Source: Adineta ricciae
Taxonomy: Eukaryota; Rotifera; Eurotatoria; Adinetida; Adinetidae
DNA: 64,000 bases
Reading direction: 5' to 3'
Assembly: GCA_905250025.1 (NCBI GenBank)
Contig: CAJNOJ010000014.1
Location: 565,624 to 629,623, forward strand
The notes under the pieces are model-generated. The model was not told the origin of the DNA. It saw nothing but the letters and a program-made list of their open reading frames with translations, and searched no databases. Both the position numbers and the translations under genes were made by a program. This document shows, one piece after another, positions 34,797 through 48,950 of this stretch; position 1 is the stretch's first letter, and each line of letters opens with the position of its first letter.

Positions 34797-35708
34797 CTAT
34801 TTGTTGAATGTTGTCATTGTATTTTGAAACGGTACAACAGGTGTCGTTCCACGTACGATATTGATAATCACTTGACGAACTTCGCGATCTAGAACTAGTG
34901 TAAATATCTTTTCCGCGGTTATAGTGAATGTTATATTGACTAAACTAATCAAATAAATGACCTTGATTGAAGTGGCGAAGTACAAAAGCGTGGTTAATGA
35001 TCCTCCGAGATAAATTAATAATAGAATCAGAATATTTCGCAGAAGTTGAAGATCACGTTTTTGACTATGAGTCGCATTGGTAATCGTCGTTGCACGTCTT
35101 GACGATCCACGAACATGTTGATATATGCAAACATAAATTACAAGAATAACTACAACCGGAATCACATAGACAAACAATAAATTGACAATCAAATGTATCA
35201 TCTTATTCACTGGTATCCAACATAATGTTAATGGAGTCATTTGGATATCCTTTGTGATGAGAACAGATAATGGAACCAAAATAACAGCAAACCACTGAGT
35301 ACCTATCAGGATGAAATGCATTCTGAATGTTGATAAAAATCGGTATTTTGTTGAAAATATTGAGACAAACAACCGTGATATGGATTGAATTAAATATGAA
35401 TAAATCACGCCGGATATTCCGATATAAGCGAAATAAGCTCGGAATCGACAACTCATATCATCTAAATTCCATGGAACAAATAGTAAGTAAATATAGTTAT
35501 TTATAATAACCAAACAATACACAATTGATGCAAATGCTGTGTTACAAATTAACAAATGATTTATTGTATGTAAACGCGGTTTTGTTTTCCACACGATAAT
35601 AAATATAGATAGACTTATTAAAATAGATATAAGTGCAAATAATGTGGATAATGCGCAAGCAACATAGTAGTCTTCAATACGGAAACGACCGGTGGTATTT
35701 GATACCAT
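34797..35708 (-). CDS. Rhodopsin-type seven-transmembrane receptor (orphan)
   Basis: Intronless frame of 303 residues. An N-glycosylation site (NTT) is followed by seven hydrophobic spans: ACALSTLFALISILISL, LLICNTAFASIVYCLVI, AYIGISGVIYSYLIQSISRL, MHFILIGTQWFAVILVPL, LIVNLLFVYVIPVVVILVIY, NILILLLIYLGGSLTTLLY and ISLVNITFTITAEKIF. The extracellular Cys pair (DMSCRF and TLCWIP) fits class A. The DRY motif is degenerate (SRLFVS), and NPxxY is not obvious. Single-exon orphan GPCRs of this shape are greatly expanded in bdelloids. Ligand unknown. Confidence 0.82.
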   Translation of the reverse strand: MVSNTTGRFRIEDYYVACALSTLFALISILISLSIFIIVWKTKPRLHTINHLLICNTAFASIVYCLVIINNYIYLLFVPWNLDDMSCRFRAYFAYIGISGVIYSYLIQSISRLFVSIFSTKYRFLSTFRMHFILIGTQWFAVILVPLSVLITKDIQMTPLTLCWIPVNKMIHLIVNLLFVYVIPVVVILVIYVCIYQHVRGSSRRATTITNATHSQKRDLQLLRNILILLLIYLGGSLTTLLYFATSIKVIYLISLVNITFTITAEKIFTLVLDREVRQVIINIVRGTTPVVPFQNTMTTFNK

Positions 35709-36069
35709 TTTGAGAGTAAGGAAGATAGAAATGAAATGCGTTCGAGCTTTATACTGCTGTTCTGAAGGAAATCTTCAGGATGAATGTTTCATATGACAGT
35801 AAATCCATAATTTATGCATGGCAGGCCAACAAATATCAATAATTCAGCTTGCCTTATTTCAAAGTGTCATTCTAAATTTTTCCGCCAATGCTTTTTCTAT
35901 CTTTCTTTCAGGTTGTCAGTGTTGTGCTGATGTCCTCGTTTGTTCTTTTCGTACTTTGCTGTATGATTCCGGTGTTTCAGCTAATCATCACTAAGATTTG
36001 TTTTCCATAATGAAAATAAGTCATCATCTGGACTCTTACCATTCGCTTGTCTTTCTTTCCAATCGATCC

Positions 36070-36114
<45 letters not shown>

Positions 36115-36149
36115 AGTGTATGTGTGTTGGACATTCACGAAAAGTTACG
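35709..36149. other. Intergenic region
   Basis: Divergent promoters of the GPCR (-) and the single-pass protein (+). Contains the TA microsatellite described separately. Confidence 0.5.
36074..36108. repeat. (TA)n microsatellite
   Basis: A run of about 16 TA dinucleotides just upstream of the single-pass protein gene. The length may be unstable or misassembled. Confidence 0.95.
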
Positions 36150-37175
36150 ATGATGAATAGTACAGTGGTGACAATGTATCATCATTATGAATCAGTTGAC
36201 GATCCAACTGCTGTCAGTGAAATCGAACCGCACGATTATGATTCGTCGGGTGCTACTTTATTCTTAATTGTTGTGATATTCTGGTATGCATTGAGCATTG
36301 TATGTATGCAAGTAATGCAAATTCGTGGTCGAGCTGACACAATTGAAGACTGTACAACACGTCGAGCGAAATTATTCTTGCAAACACTTCGTGATCAAAC
36401 ACAAACGAAGGAAATTCTTGGTAGTACAACTTCGAGAGAATGAATTCGAGCTTTTTTCGTTCTTTCATATTTAGAAGAACTTGTTGATAAAGAAAAACGT
36501 GAAAGACTTTGGAATATCTATTTCGAAAAAACAGATTATAACAAAGAGAAACTAAAACGTGCCGAACGACATCGAACACGAAATATTAGGAAACAATTAG
36601 CGACTATTAAACGCAATCGTCTGATTATGAACGAGACAATGTTAACACCTGTCGTCAATGAGCGTGTTCATCGAACATCGATTACTTCACAATCAACACT
36701 GATTCCACATTTGTCAGCTATTGAAAATCAACCGCGAGATCGACGTCGATCTTCTTTGGATCAACAGATTATCGAACGATGGAAATCATTGGTTGAACAA
36801 AGTAATCCACACGAACAGCTACCATGGCCGTTTCGAAAACATCTTATTTGTCGTCATTTTCGACGTTATTGTAAAAATTCATCTGACGAATGTGCACAAA
36901 ATTCCACTCGCTCGACGAACGCACGGACAGGTCATGAAGACTTCAGACAAATGAATGATGATCAATGTCATCTGTTAGCACCAGATCCGTATAATCATAG
37001 TAGATACTCAAATTTCTCGTCGAATGAGCCAAACAGTCCATCCAAATCGTGTGTAACTTCTTTTCAGACGCGTGTCAGTTATCATTCACAATCAAATATT
37101 CAAAAATTACCGATTATTACGATCAAACCTGATCATGAAATCGTTCACTTGTATCATGATGAATCGCGTTGTTAG
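36150..37175 (+). CDS. Single-pass membrane protein, unknown family
   Basis: Two exons (36150-36420 and 36475-37175; an upstream in-frame ATG at 36120 is possible). The short N-terminal part has NST and an acidic stretch, then one span (ATLFLIVVIFWYALSIVCM). A long cytoplasmic part follows, rich in Arg/Lys and Glu (KEKRERLWNIYFEKTDY, KRAERHRTRNIRKQ), then a Ser/Asn-rich tail. The short ectodomain, one span and charged juxtamembrane region resemble small KCNE-like or SMIM-like subunits, but no family was recognised. Confidence 0.6.
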
Positions 37176-37546
37176 AAAGCAATCGAATTTCTTTGAATAT
37201 TTATACATTTTCTTATAAAATAATCAATAAATTCCAAGATTAAAGAACAGTTCAGTAGACTTTTCCTATTCTTCGAGTAGATGTCACTGTCATGTGCCAG
37301 ACAAATCTTTTCCACTGATTGATTGGTTCTTCTTATTCGCCATAGACTTTTGGATGAAGTAATGCACACCACAATTGCAAAGCGAATACAGACGTAATGT
37401 GAACTCGATTGCTCTTGGTTCGCATGTGCACTCTTAGGAAAGCAACTGTTATTTAACATGAAAACTAAACTACTTCAGCTTTTTGACAAATAGAAAAACA
37501 TATTGAATGATATGTGGTTACGTAATCTTCGTTTCTCTTCTAGATT
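37176..37546. other. Intergenic spacer
   Basis: AT-rich, promoter of the m-AAA protease gene. AATAAA at about 37224 for the upstream gene. Confidence 0.5.
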
Positions 37547-40608
<3,062 letters not shown>

Positions 40609-41041
40609 GAAAACATGCTAAATAGAAGAACTTTTCGTTCTTTTTCTGTTTTGTTATACTTGTGTTTCTTTTTTTCATGAATATATATATCCTTATTTTG
40701 TCCGTTCTTCTTGTAGATAATTACCTACATGTTCTTGCAAAACATATACGACACCTGCTGTGATTAATACACAAGATAATTATTGCTAGTTCTAAAAAGA
40801 CCTCGTTGACAGACTAGAATAAATTACTTGACGTATGCTTGCTGGAGAAGGCAACCAAATCAGCTAATTTCTGTAATTAAAAAAGATGAATCGATCTTTT
40901 TTACTCGAGCCGGAAGGAACACATCACAAAACATTAGCATACAAATAATTTCTTCTTCTAGATGAGTAACATGTTCATTTTTGCAGAATAACATCGTCGA
41001 CACTTTGTTTTTCTCTCCTATCTTTTTTTTTCTATATTAGA
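40609..41041. other. Intergenic spacer
   Basis: 3' end of the protease gene and promoter of the first transporter. Poly-T tracts at 41020-41037. Nothing else was recognised. Confidence 0.5.
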
Positions 41042-42967
41042 ATGCTTTCATCATCAGATAAATCTCAATTGCCATTTCTACGCCGTCATCATCTCCTACT
41101 CAAAACTCATTATTTTCTTTTCTTCTCTTCATTTGGTATTATTTTTCCAATATTAAACCTTACTCTTCGTTCTCATGGCTTATCCAATACAGAAATCTCG
41201 TTTTCAAACTTTATACTACCATTTCTCGTCTTTTTCACCAGTCCATTAATTGGTGTGATCGCCGATAGATCCCGACGGTTTATTTTAACTTTCAATCTTC
41301 TATTACTTCTCGTTATTTTGACAATGACAACTTTATTTTTCTTACCTCGTATTCAATCTCATCATATACAAGCAAATTTACGTGATGGTCCATCATCGTC
41401 TTATCTTCTAGACTTCTGTGCTAGTCAAGAAGTTGTTTCGAAATGTTCATCTAGATCAGAATGTGGTTGTGCATACCAAGCACACTGCATTACGCAGAAT
41501 CAAACACTGAACTTTTCGTTTACAATGAATTCTTACACAACAGAGAGACATTTGTATGAGAACGAACATGTTTTATGTGACATTAACTATCAAGTACCCG
41601 TTGAGAATCTTTCTATTGGAAAATACGCCTTTCCGCTGAAATGTCAAATAACTTGCTCAATACCCCACTTTTGTCATGGATTACGATACGATAAGCAAAC
41701 GATTTATGTTTTACTCTATGCGATTTTTTATACTCTCGGTGCAAATTTTCTCTCGATTGGTAACGTCCTGACGGCATCGATCGGTTTTGCCAGTCTACCT
41801 CGTGCTGATCTGTTTGGAAAGCAGCGTGTTTGGGGAACCATTGGTTTCGGTATTGCAGCGTTCAGTGCCAGTCGATTTTATGAGTATTTTCATAGTGAAT
41901 ATGTTTATATAATAATGTTTGTTATTTGTGCGGTGCTAACTATTCTGATAACGTGTTTTATACCAATCCGAACAGCTGAGAAGGCAACTGAGAAGAAACA
42001 AGCGAAATTTGGTCTATCAGCATTGATCCCGTTAATGAAAAAAGTTGATGTATGGATCTTTCTTTCTATTACCTTCGTTTGGGGAATGGGCTTCGGATGT
42101 CTTCAACCCGTAAGAGATCATTCCAGTTTCTGATACGTCACTTGCACATTTTCTTTTAGTATTTGAGTTTGTATATTGATGAAATAACCCCGTGTCATTC
42201 TCGCTCAATTATCGGCTGGATGTTACTCATTGCTGCATCGTCCGAAGTGATTGCTTTCTATTTTGCAAGAAGAGTAATTCAATTTTTGGGTAGTAATTTA
42301 TCATCAATAGTCATCTTTTTGGCGTTTACTATTCGATTCGGTGGATATTATTTTCTTCCTCAACCATTTTTATATTTGCCTATTGAAATCTTACACTTTT
42401 TCAATTATGGTATTTTGTATGTTCTAATCTCCGAAAAAGCCGATGCCATTGGTAGATGAAAAGAAAATAACTCTTCAATGAGATTAATATGATTTCGATT
42501 TTAATTTTTCATAGCACCTGCTGGCCTCTCCGGAACACTTCAGGGGATTGCTCATGGCATTACACATGGTTTAGGTAAATCGAAATTCCGTTTGTTTGCT
42601 TTTAATTTGCATTGATTTTCCTACCACGTACCGCATACTAAATACATTCGTTGTTCTATCGAAATTTTTCTCATATAGGTCGTGGCGTTGGTTTGTTGGT
42701 CTCTTCGTTCATCTACATTGCTATTCACCAGCGCCTGCTCTTTCTCGTTTTTGCCATCATCAATCTCCTTGCCGCAATTATTTATTCAATTTATTTCTTT
42801 TTTACGCGACAAACCGCAAATCAAAACCTTTCCGTCGAAGCAAATGCTAATATTATTATGCTCGAAGCAGGTATGTTGATCGATTGATTGCTAAAGAGAA
42901 ACTGAATTTCATTCCTTATTTAGATTCCGGACCTTTACAATCATCATCCATGTTGAACGATAACTAA
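41042..42967 (+). CDS. MFSD6-like major facilitator transporter (copy 1)
   Basis: Exons 41042-42109, 42160-42451, 42515-42574, 42679-42870 and 42924-42967. About 12 hydrophobic spans start with HHLLLKTHYFLFFSSFGIIF. The MFS signature loop is GVIADRSRR. A large extracellular loop between the second and third span groups is Cys-rich (CASQEV, CSSRSECGC, ITCSIPHFC). The second half has GTIGFGIAAF, LYIDEITPCHSRSIIGW and APAGLSGTLQGIAHG. The YLSLYIDEI and APAGLSGTLQG patterns match the MFSD6 group (PF12832-type), orphan carriers in animals. Substrate unknown. It is one half of a tandem pair with copy 2, with identical intron positions. Confidence 0.87.
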
Positions 42968-44373
42968 ATTTCACACAAAAAAAAAAGCATCGATTATCCT
43001 TGAATAAAAGTTTTAGTAGGTTATTAATGTACATTTCCATTCATTGAAGAAGTAGACATTTAGTTTTCATTTGGCGTACTTATAGTATTGAAAAGAAAAA
43101 CATGACATAGGAAAGAGAAAAAGTACGCTCGTATTCGAATATGACTAGTCGATTGGTATGGGTTGGGACGGTAATTTAAATACCAGATTCTTTTCTCGTA
43201 CAATTATGTAAGTAATAACAAGTTTTTCGTCATTCGATTTTGATGATAAACATCTTAATTTTTCAAAGCAAAAAAGTATCGGCAAAGAATTCAATTGGAC
43301 AATCTATCACTTCTTTTTCTGTCCTCTAACAATACGAGAGGACTAATCCTTTCCACTGCAGACAGAAGGAACAAATATAATGCAGTTATGTATGCGTTTT
43401 CTCGTTTTTTTTTCTCTCTCGACGATGTGTGCTTACAGGAAATGTTTGTCAAAGAAGAAAGGCAACAAGAATATATTCCGTTTCTATTTTTATTAAAAAA
43501 TAGCAACCTAACATCATGTCTATTATTTAGATATAGTTCAGGAAAATGACGTCGAAAAACTCATCAGACCTATTGAATAATCAATCGCGAGAGAGAGAAG
43601 CATGTCATATAATAATTGATATAACACTATTTTCCTTTTGATCGTAAAAGAGTCTTGATCTTTTTTTCTCCAGCACGGACTTCCGACTGTAACTTTGAAA
43701 GCTAGAATAGTTTCTCTTCCTCGCTCGTATTATTAAACGTTCCGACAGAGATAAGAAATATCAGAAAGTATGTCTTCTGCTCGAGCTTTAAGTTCACAAT
43801 CTTTTACAATGTTACTATTTTTCTCTTTCTTTTTTTTTTAATCTCAAGGCATAACTATGTATAATGAGAGCATTATTTAAATGAGATTCTTTCTAGTGGA
43901 TATATTACTTTCATCATTCCAATGCTCGCTTTGTTTCTCCTTATCCACACGATTTATATCTCGAATACGAGTGTGCATACGTGCAAAACTTCGAAGGTCT
44001 AAAAGTCATCTGTAATCTCATCAATTTCTTTTCTTTTGTGGAATTGATTTAAAACGATATCGTCGATGTCTGCTTTTGCGAGTAGATTCTTTTCTCTTGT
44101 TTTTTGACCTTGGTACTTCTCGTTTTTTTTTCTCCTTTATAAACAGCGCAATACACAATGATTCTCTTTTTTCCATCATGTTCTTTCCTTCGAAAAAGAA
44201 TAGAGAATGACATACAACTTCTCATCATTACACTTTCCGCTTTTATTTTAAGTTACCACGATGAACAATATGTTCAACAACCACCAGGAGAAAGAAAAGA
44301 AAAACTCGTCTTTATTCGTCTTTTAGATGTAAAAAAAAAACAAAGAAACATTCATTCAAATTCGTAGATAAGC
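42968..44373. other. Spacer between tandem transporters
   Basis: About 1.4 kb, AT-rich, with many T and TC tracts. Short open frames at 43295-43550 and 44158-44367 have no recognisable content. No remnant of an extra copy was seen. Confidence 0.55.
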
Positions 44374-46605
44374 ATGGAATCCCCGTCAATGTTAGCGCCG
44401 ACGACAAGTGTCGTTAGTTCATCGCCGTTTATTCATCGTCGGCATATTTTATTAAAAGCACATTATTTTCTTTTCTTCTCAGCGTTTGGTGCTTTGTATC
44501 CAGTCTTAAGCATTACATTACGTAGTCGTGGTTTATCCAATATCGAAATCTCATATATTAATTTAATAATTCCATTCTTAGTCTTTTTTACCAATCCACT
44601 AGTAGGCTTCATTGCTGATCATTCTCGCCGTTATTTATTTACATTCAATATCGTTCTTGGTATAGTAATTATTTTATATGGAGCTATGTTTCTCTTACCA
44701 GAGATCAAGACAGAACATATCCAAGCTAACATGACATATGATCTGCCATCAGGTCGTGTATTAGATTTTTGCGCCAGTCAAGAAGTGGCAACGAAATGTT
44801 CCTCAAGATCTGAATGTGGGTGTTCATACAATGCGAATTGCAACGCCGATGCACAGTCGTTTGAGTTTAATTTCAAAATGAATTCAACAGATACCCGACA
44901 GAACTTCCCGGAATCAATTGGTACAAGTGAACCAGCAAGATGCGGTATTCATTATCGAGTGCCAATTGATGCATATTTAGACAAGTCCAAATTGAATCTC
45001 GCAACAGATAGTGGAAGTACCTCTCCAATAGCTACTTGTAAAATAACTTGTTCCATAGCACACTATTGTCATGGAAGTCGCTATCCTCAACAAACACATT
45101 ATCTTCTTCTATATTCTCTATTATTCATCATTGGAACGAATCTACTTTCGAACTCGATTACACTTGGAGCATCGATTGGTTTCGCTAGTATACCTCGTGC
45201 TGAACTTTTCGGAAGTCAACGTGTTTTCGGCACAATCGGTTTTGGAATATCAGCACTGACTGCGAGTAAACTTTATAAATACTTTGACACAAATTTTGTC
45301 TACATAATTCTGTTCATCGCGTATGCATTTTTATGCATATTGATCACATGTTTTATCCGTATTCAATCGCACAAACAAAAGCGAGCTTCAGCAGATCATG
45401 ACGCAGGTGCTACAGAAGAAATCGGACTTGACTCTTCTTTGAAAAATGCGAATCAAGACATGAAAAGAAAGAATTCATCGCAATCTGGTTTACCAGCGCT
45501 TATACCATTGCTGAAAAGAATCGATGTGATCGTCTTTCTTTCGTTGACATTCATTTGGGGCATGTCATACGCAGGTCTTGATCCCGTAAGTAATTCTTTC
45601 AACAACCGAAAACAGTGAAACGTAGTGTTTGCCATCATACACATCTTTGTCCGATTGAAGAGCAACTCTCGATTGTAATAGAAGCCAAAAGTCAATGAGA
45701 AATATGATCTCGAATGCTAGAAAAGACCTCCCAGACTATCTTGTACTTTGCCCGAACAGAAAACTACTAAAAATACTCTTTTCTTTCTTGATTTCAGTAC
45801 GTTTATTTATACATCGATGAAATCGCACCATGTCAATCTCGTTCCATTGTTGGTTACATGTCATTTATATCTGCATCTTCAGAAATCGTTGCTCTTTTCC
45901 TTGCCGGCAAAATGCTCGAACTCTTGGGAGTCAATATTAATTCCATCATCATTTTATTAGCTTTTGCAATTCGATTCGCTGGTTATTATTACATTCGTCG
46001 ACCATATTTTCTCTTATTCATGGAGACAATGCACTATTTTAATTTCGGCATTCTCTACATACTCATTGCTCAAAGAGCTGATGCCATTGGTAGTTTCTAT
46101 ACTTTTGTCTTCACGCTTTCGAAAAAGAACAACTATTTCTTGTTTTATAGCACCACCGGGACTTGCTGGTACACTTCAAGGTGTTGTCTACGGTCTTTCC
46201 TTTGGTTTAGGTGCGCATTTGACATGAAAGAGGAACGGTGAATATTCACTTCTGTATTCTTTTTCTATTAGGTCGTGGAGTTGGTTTAATTGTTTCATCA
46301 TATATTTATACGCGTCTACAGTCAAGAACTTTGTTTCTATTCTTTGCATGTTTCAATGCAACAGCTGCCATCATCTATAGTCTCATATTCTTTGTACTGA
46401 AGAAACGTTCAGAAAAGAATGTTCGATCAAATCATAATATCAATGTACCAAAGATCGTTATCGATCCAGGTAAATCTTATCTAAAATAAGCATTGCTTCT
46501 GACATTTATTTCCTACGTTTAGACACGAGCGTCCATGAAGATCCATTATTAGTTCCAGGATCATCTCCAACAGGAAAGACAGATAATAAATTTGCCGAAC
46601 AGTAG
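44374..46605 (+). CDS. MFSD6-like major facilitator transporter (copy 2)
   Basis: Exons 44374-45585, 45798-46089, 46151-46210, 46272-46469 and 46523-46605. It has the same plan as copy 1: RHILLKAHYFLFFSAFGALY, GFIADHSRRY, a Cys-rich loop with CASQEVATKCSSRSECGC, GTIGFGISALTAS, LYIDEIAPCQSRSIVGY and APPGLAGTLQGVVYG. It differs by a longer N-terminus, a longer hydrophilic central loop (GATEEIGLDSSLKN, DMKRKNSSQSGLP) and a 212 bp first intron (50 bp in copy 1). All intron positions and phases agree with copy 1, so it arose by tandem duplication of an intron-bearing gene. Twelve-span plasma-membrane carrier with unknown substrate. Confidence 0.87.
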
Positions 46606-47236
46606 CAGACAAACGAAATCTGTTTCGTCCAAAATGACAAAAAGAAATTTTCGGCATTCAGATATATCGATACAGTGATGAAGGTAGACGAAAAAAAAAT
46701 ATTATGTTTTTTTTCGTTACTTTTCGTTTCATTTTCATCTTCAGTCTCTTTTTATTTCTTTGTGTTTTGTTATTTGCTTTTTATTCTGTATTCTTCAGTG
46801 GATGTTATATCTGTGTTATCCGAATCTTATGACTAAACAAGCAAATGAACAAGAAAAAAACTAAACAGAAAGCGGCGAGAAACATTCGATAGTGATATAT
46901 TAGTAGTTTTTTGTCGTTTGCCTTTTTTATGAATAAATGTTTTGGAGACCATCATTGATGATTTCACTCACTTAGATGAAAAGAATGTTGTGATAGATAA
47001 TCTCCTTTGAAGATAATCCTTCATTAGAGCGTAGATGCAAAACGATTCATTCATATTATCAGAGAAAAGGCTAGAGTGATTGTTCTATTCTGAGATATTA
47101 TACGAATCTATGCACGATAGTTTAATGAGATCATTGACGCGAAACCTGAGATTCATTCGAAAATCGACATTTAATGCTCAGCATTATCACACAGAAGAAC
47201 TATCTGCATATTAAAATTGGATTTAATTATAATTAG
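46606..47236. other. Intergenic region
   Basis: Convergent 3' ends of transporter copy 2 and the split type II membrane protein. AATAAA at about 46932. Nothing else was recognised. Confidence 0.5.
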
Positions 47237-47466
47237 TCACGTCCATTTTCGTGAATATCGCTTGATATTATCGAGGATTTCTTTCCATTTTGTCAACAAG
47301 TTTTCTTTCACTTGCTTGTTATGTTCTTTCATCTTCTTGCTGATCGATGCAAAATCTGTTGTGGTCAGTTTTTGTACAAGATCATCCGTTGAATCATAGT
47401 AGGTAATATGTGGCCATTGATAGAAATCAGAAAAGTTCAACCAGTAATGAACAGATGTTCGATCGA
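47237..47466 (-). CDS. C-terminal end of type II membrane protein copy 2 (split by an assembly gap)
   Basis: Codes for the last roughly 76 residues (HYWLNFSDFYQW through KEILDNIKRYSRK), ending in a true stop after WT. Bases 47246-47466 are identical to 51911-52131, which hold the same part of the 51911-53262 gene fragment. This piece supplies the stop codon that the other fragment lacks. Best read as the end of the same gene, not a separate one. Confidence 0.75.
47246..47466. repeat. 221 bp contig-end duplicate of 51911-52131
   Basis: Exactly identical 221 bp at the end of one contig piece (before N at 47467) and at the start of another (after N at 51910). The pattern is that of unmerged contig overlap. 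Confidence 0.9.
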
Positions 47467-47467
47467 N
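47467..47467. other. Single-N assembly junction 1
   Basis: One N. Sequence to the left is coding for the type II protein; sequence to the right resembles the promoter side of that gene and the upstream side of the decarboxylase gene (53282 onward). Confidence 0.95.
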
Positions 47468-48950
47468 CATTTACAAATCGAGCAAAAAAAGCATGAGAGT
47501 ACGGATAAGTACAAACACATGAATGAAAAGTACAGAAAAAAAAATCAAATACAGCGACCGTAAATTTGTTGAAAAGACTTGTATGTGTGTGCCAAGAAAA
47601 GTGCAATATTTTTCTTATAAATTACGTCTGCGTCGAAAAGCAACTGTAATTCTTTTCTCTCACCTATGCTACGATCAACGAAAATTGTTTAAACTGTACG
47701 TGTAGTTACAGACGGTTTCTTTTGTTGTCATGGTACTCCTATTGTTCCTTTTACACCATGTCGATCATTACTGAAGTCATCTGACATATTTTTTATTAGC
47801 TCCACAATTAATTAAACAGAGTTGACTTTGACAAATTTGATTTATAACTGTCGCTCAACATTTTCAGTTGGTAATCACGCAATATCTGACATATTTTGTT
47901 GTTCATCTTCCAACAGTCATGCATGTGCTTTCATGAACCCAATCCTCGACTACTTATATACAAAAACAGCAGTATCAGTATAATAGATCGTACACACCTA
48001 TCTATTCAATGATTCACTAATAGATAAGCGAGTTGAATATTGTTTGCTACGCTGATGATAAGCGTTTTCTTCAAAAAAACCCCAAAGGTATAGCTCTCGT
48101 TCAAAATCGAATGGCTATTCCTAATCCTAATAACAAAGAGGTATACGAATGAGATGATGGTTATTCTGTTTCGTTAGAGAATAAGTCTGTGGACTCATCC
48201 ATTTCTACACAAGTAGAAGATAAGCTGGCTGGATTGTTTTCAGAACAGTGGAGTGATGTGAAGATGATAATAGAAAATTGAACATTAGATGAGATAATGG
48301 CAGGAACATATCAATCAATTCAAACTTCAACCAATCTTAGCTCTTCTCTCATTTCAACTGTCGCTATTCATTAGAATTCTATCAAACTTTATCCATTAGA
48401 TCGCATTTACTAAAGTGATCCAAAAACAAATATTTTCTTTAAAGATCTTGGAGAATTCAATTGCTGAACGTGAATTATTTATCTTTTTATTCACACAATG
48501 AAGATTGTGGTTTTGTCAGAGAGGAACGGTTTTTGATTGGATCTGTGAATAGAAGAGAAATCTAAATGGAATCGATGTGTAAAATGACCTAGAGAAAAAG
48601 CGGTATTCAACTCCGAAATGTTATTGATTTTCTGTCCATTACAAAGTCTTGTGTGAGATGCTGATCTAGAGTGATTGTTGAATAGAATGTTTTCATCATC
48701 TTATGAATCATCATTTCTGATGAGATGGGTGACGATGACGGACTGACTGACGTTTCACCTTCACTTAATAATCAACTACCGGCACTTCCACTGAACTTTC
48801 GTCTCAGAACAACCCATTTTCACCGGTCTTTCTAAGGTGATTTCATTGTTTTGTTTGGATTGATAAAATAAAATTCTTCTTCATGCTAATATAAATGTTT
48901 ATTTGTTCAAATGAAATAGAATTCGAAATGTCAAAATGAAAGAGAAATAT
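47468..48950. other. Diverged copy of the decarboxylase upstream region, then unassigned DNA
   Basis: 47468-48220 aligns by eye with 53282-54270 (for example the TTTACAAATCGAGC and GCTCAACATTTTCAG segments), with many substitutions and indels. 48290-48950 is AT-rich and no gene was recognised. Confidence 0.6.
48111..48281 (+). pseudogene. Decayed start of a decarboxylase-like gene
   Basis: Begins MAIPNPNNKEVYE, then a TGA at 48150-48152 where the intact gene at 54192 has TTA, then DDGYSVSLENKSVD in the same frame. Beyond about 48200 it no longer resembles the intact gene, and it stops at 48279-48281. It has only the N-terminal extension; no PLP domain follows. Confidence 0.6.

Noticed and set aside
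36074..36108. TA run as a possible transposon target or cruciform
   Set aside because: Simple microsatellite with no flanking element.
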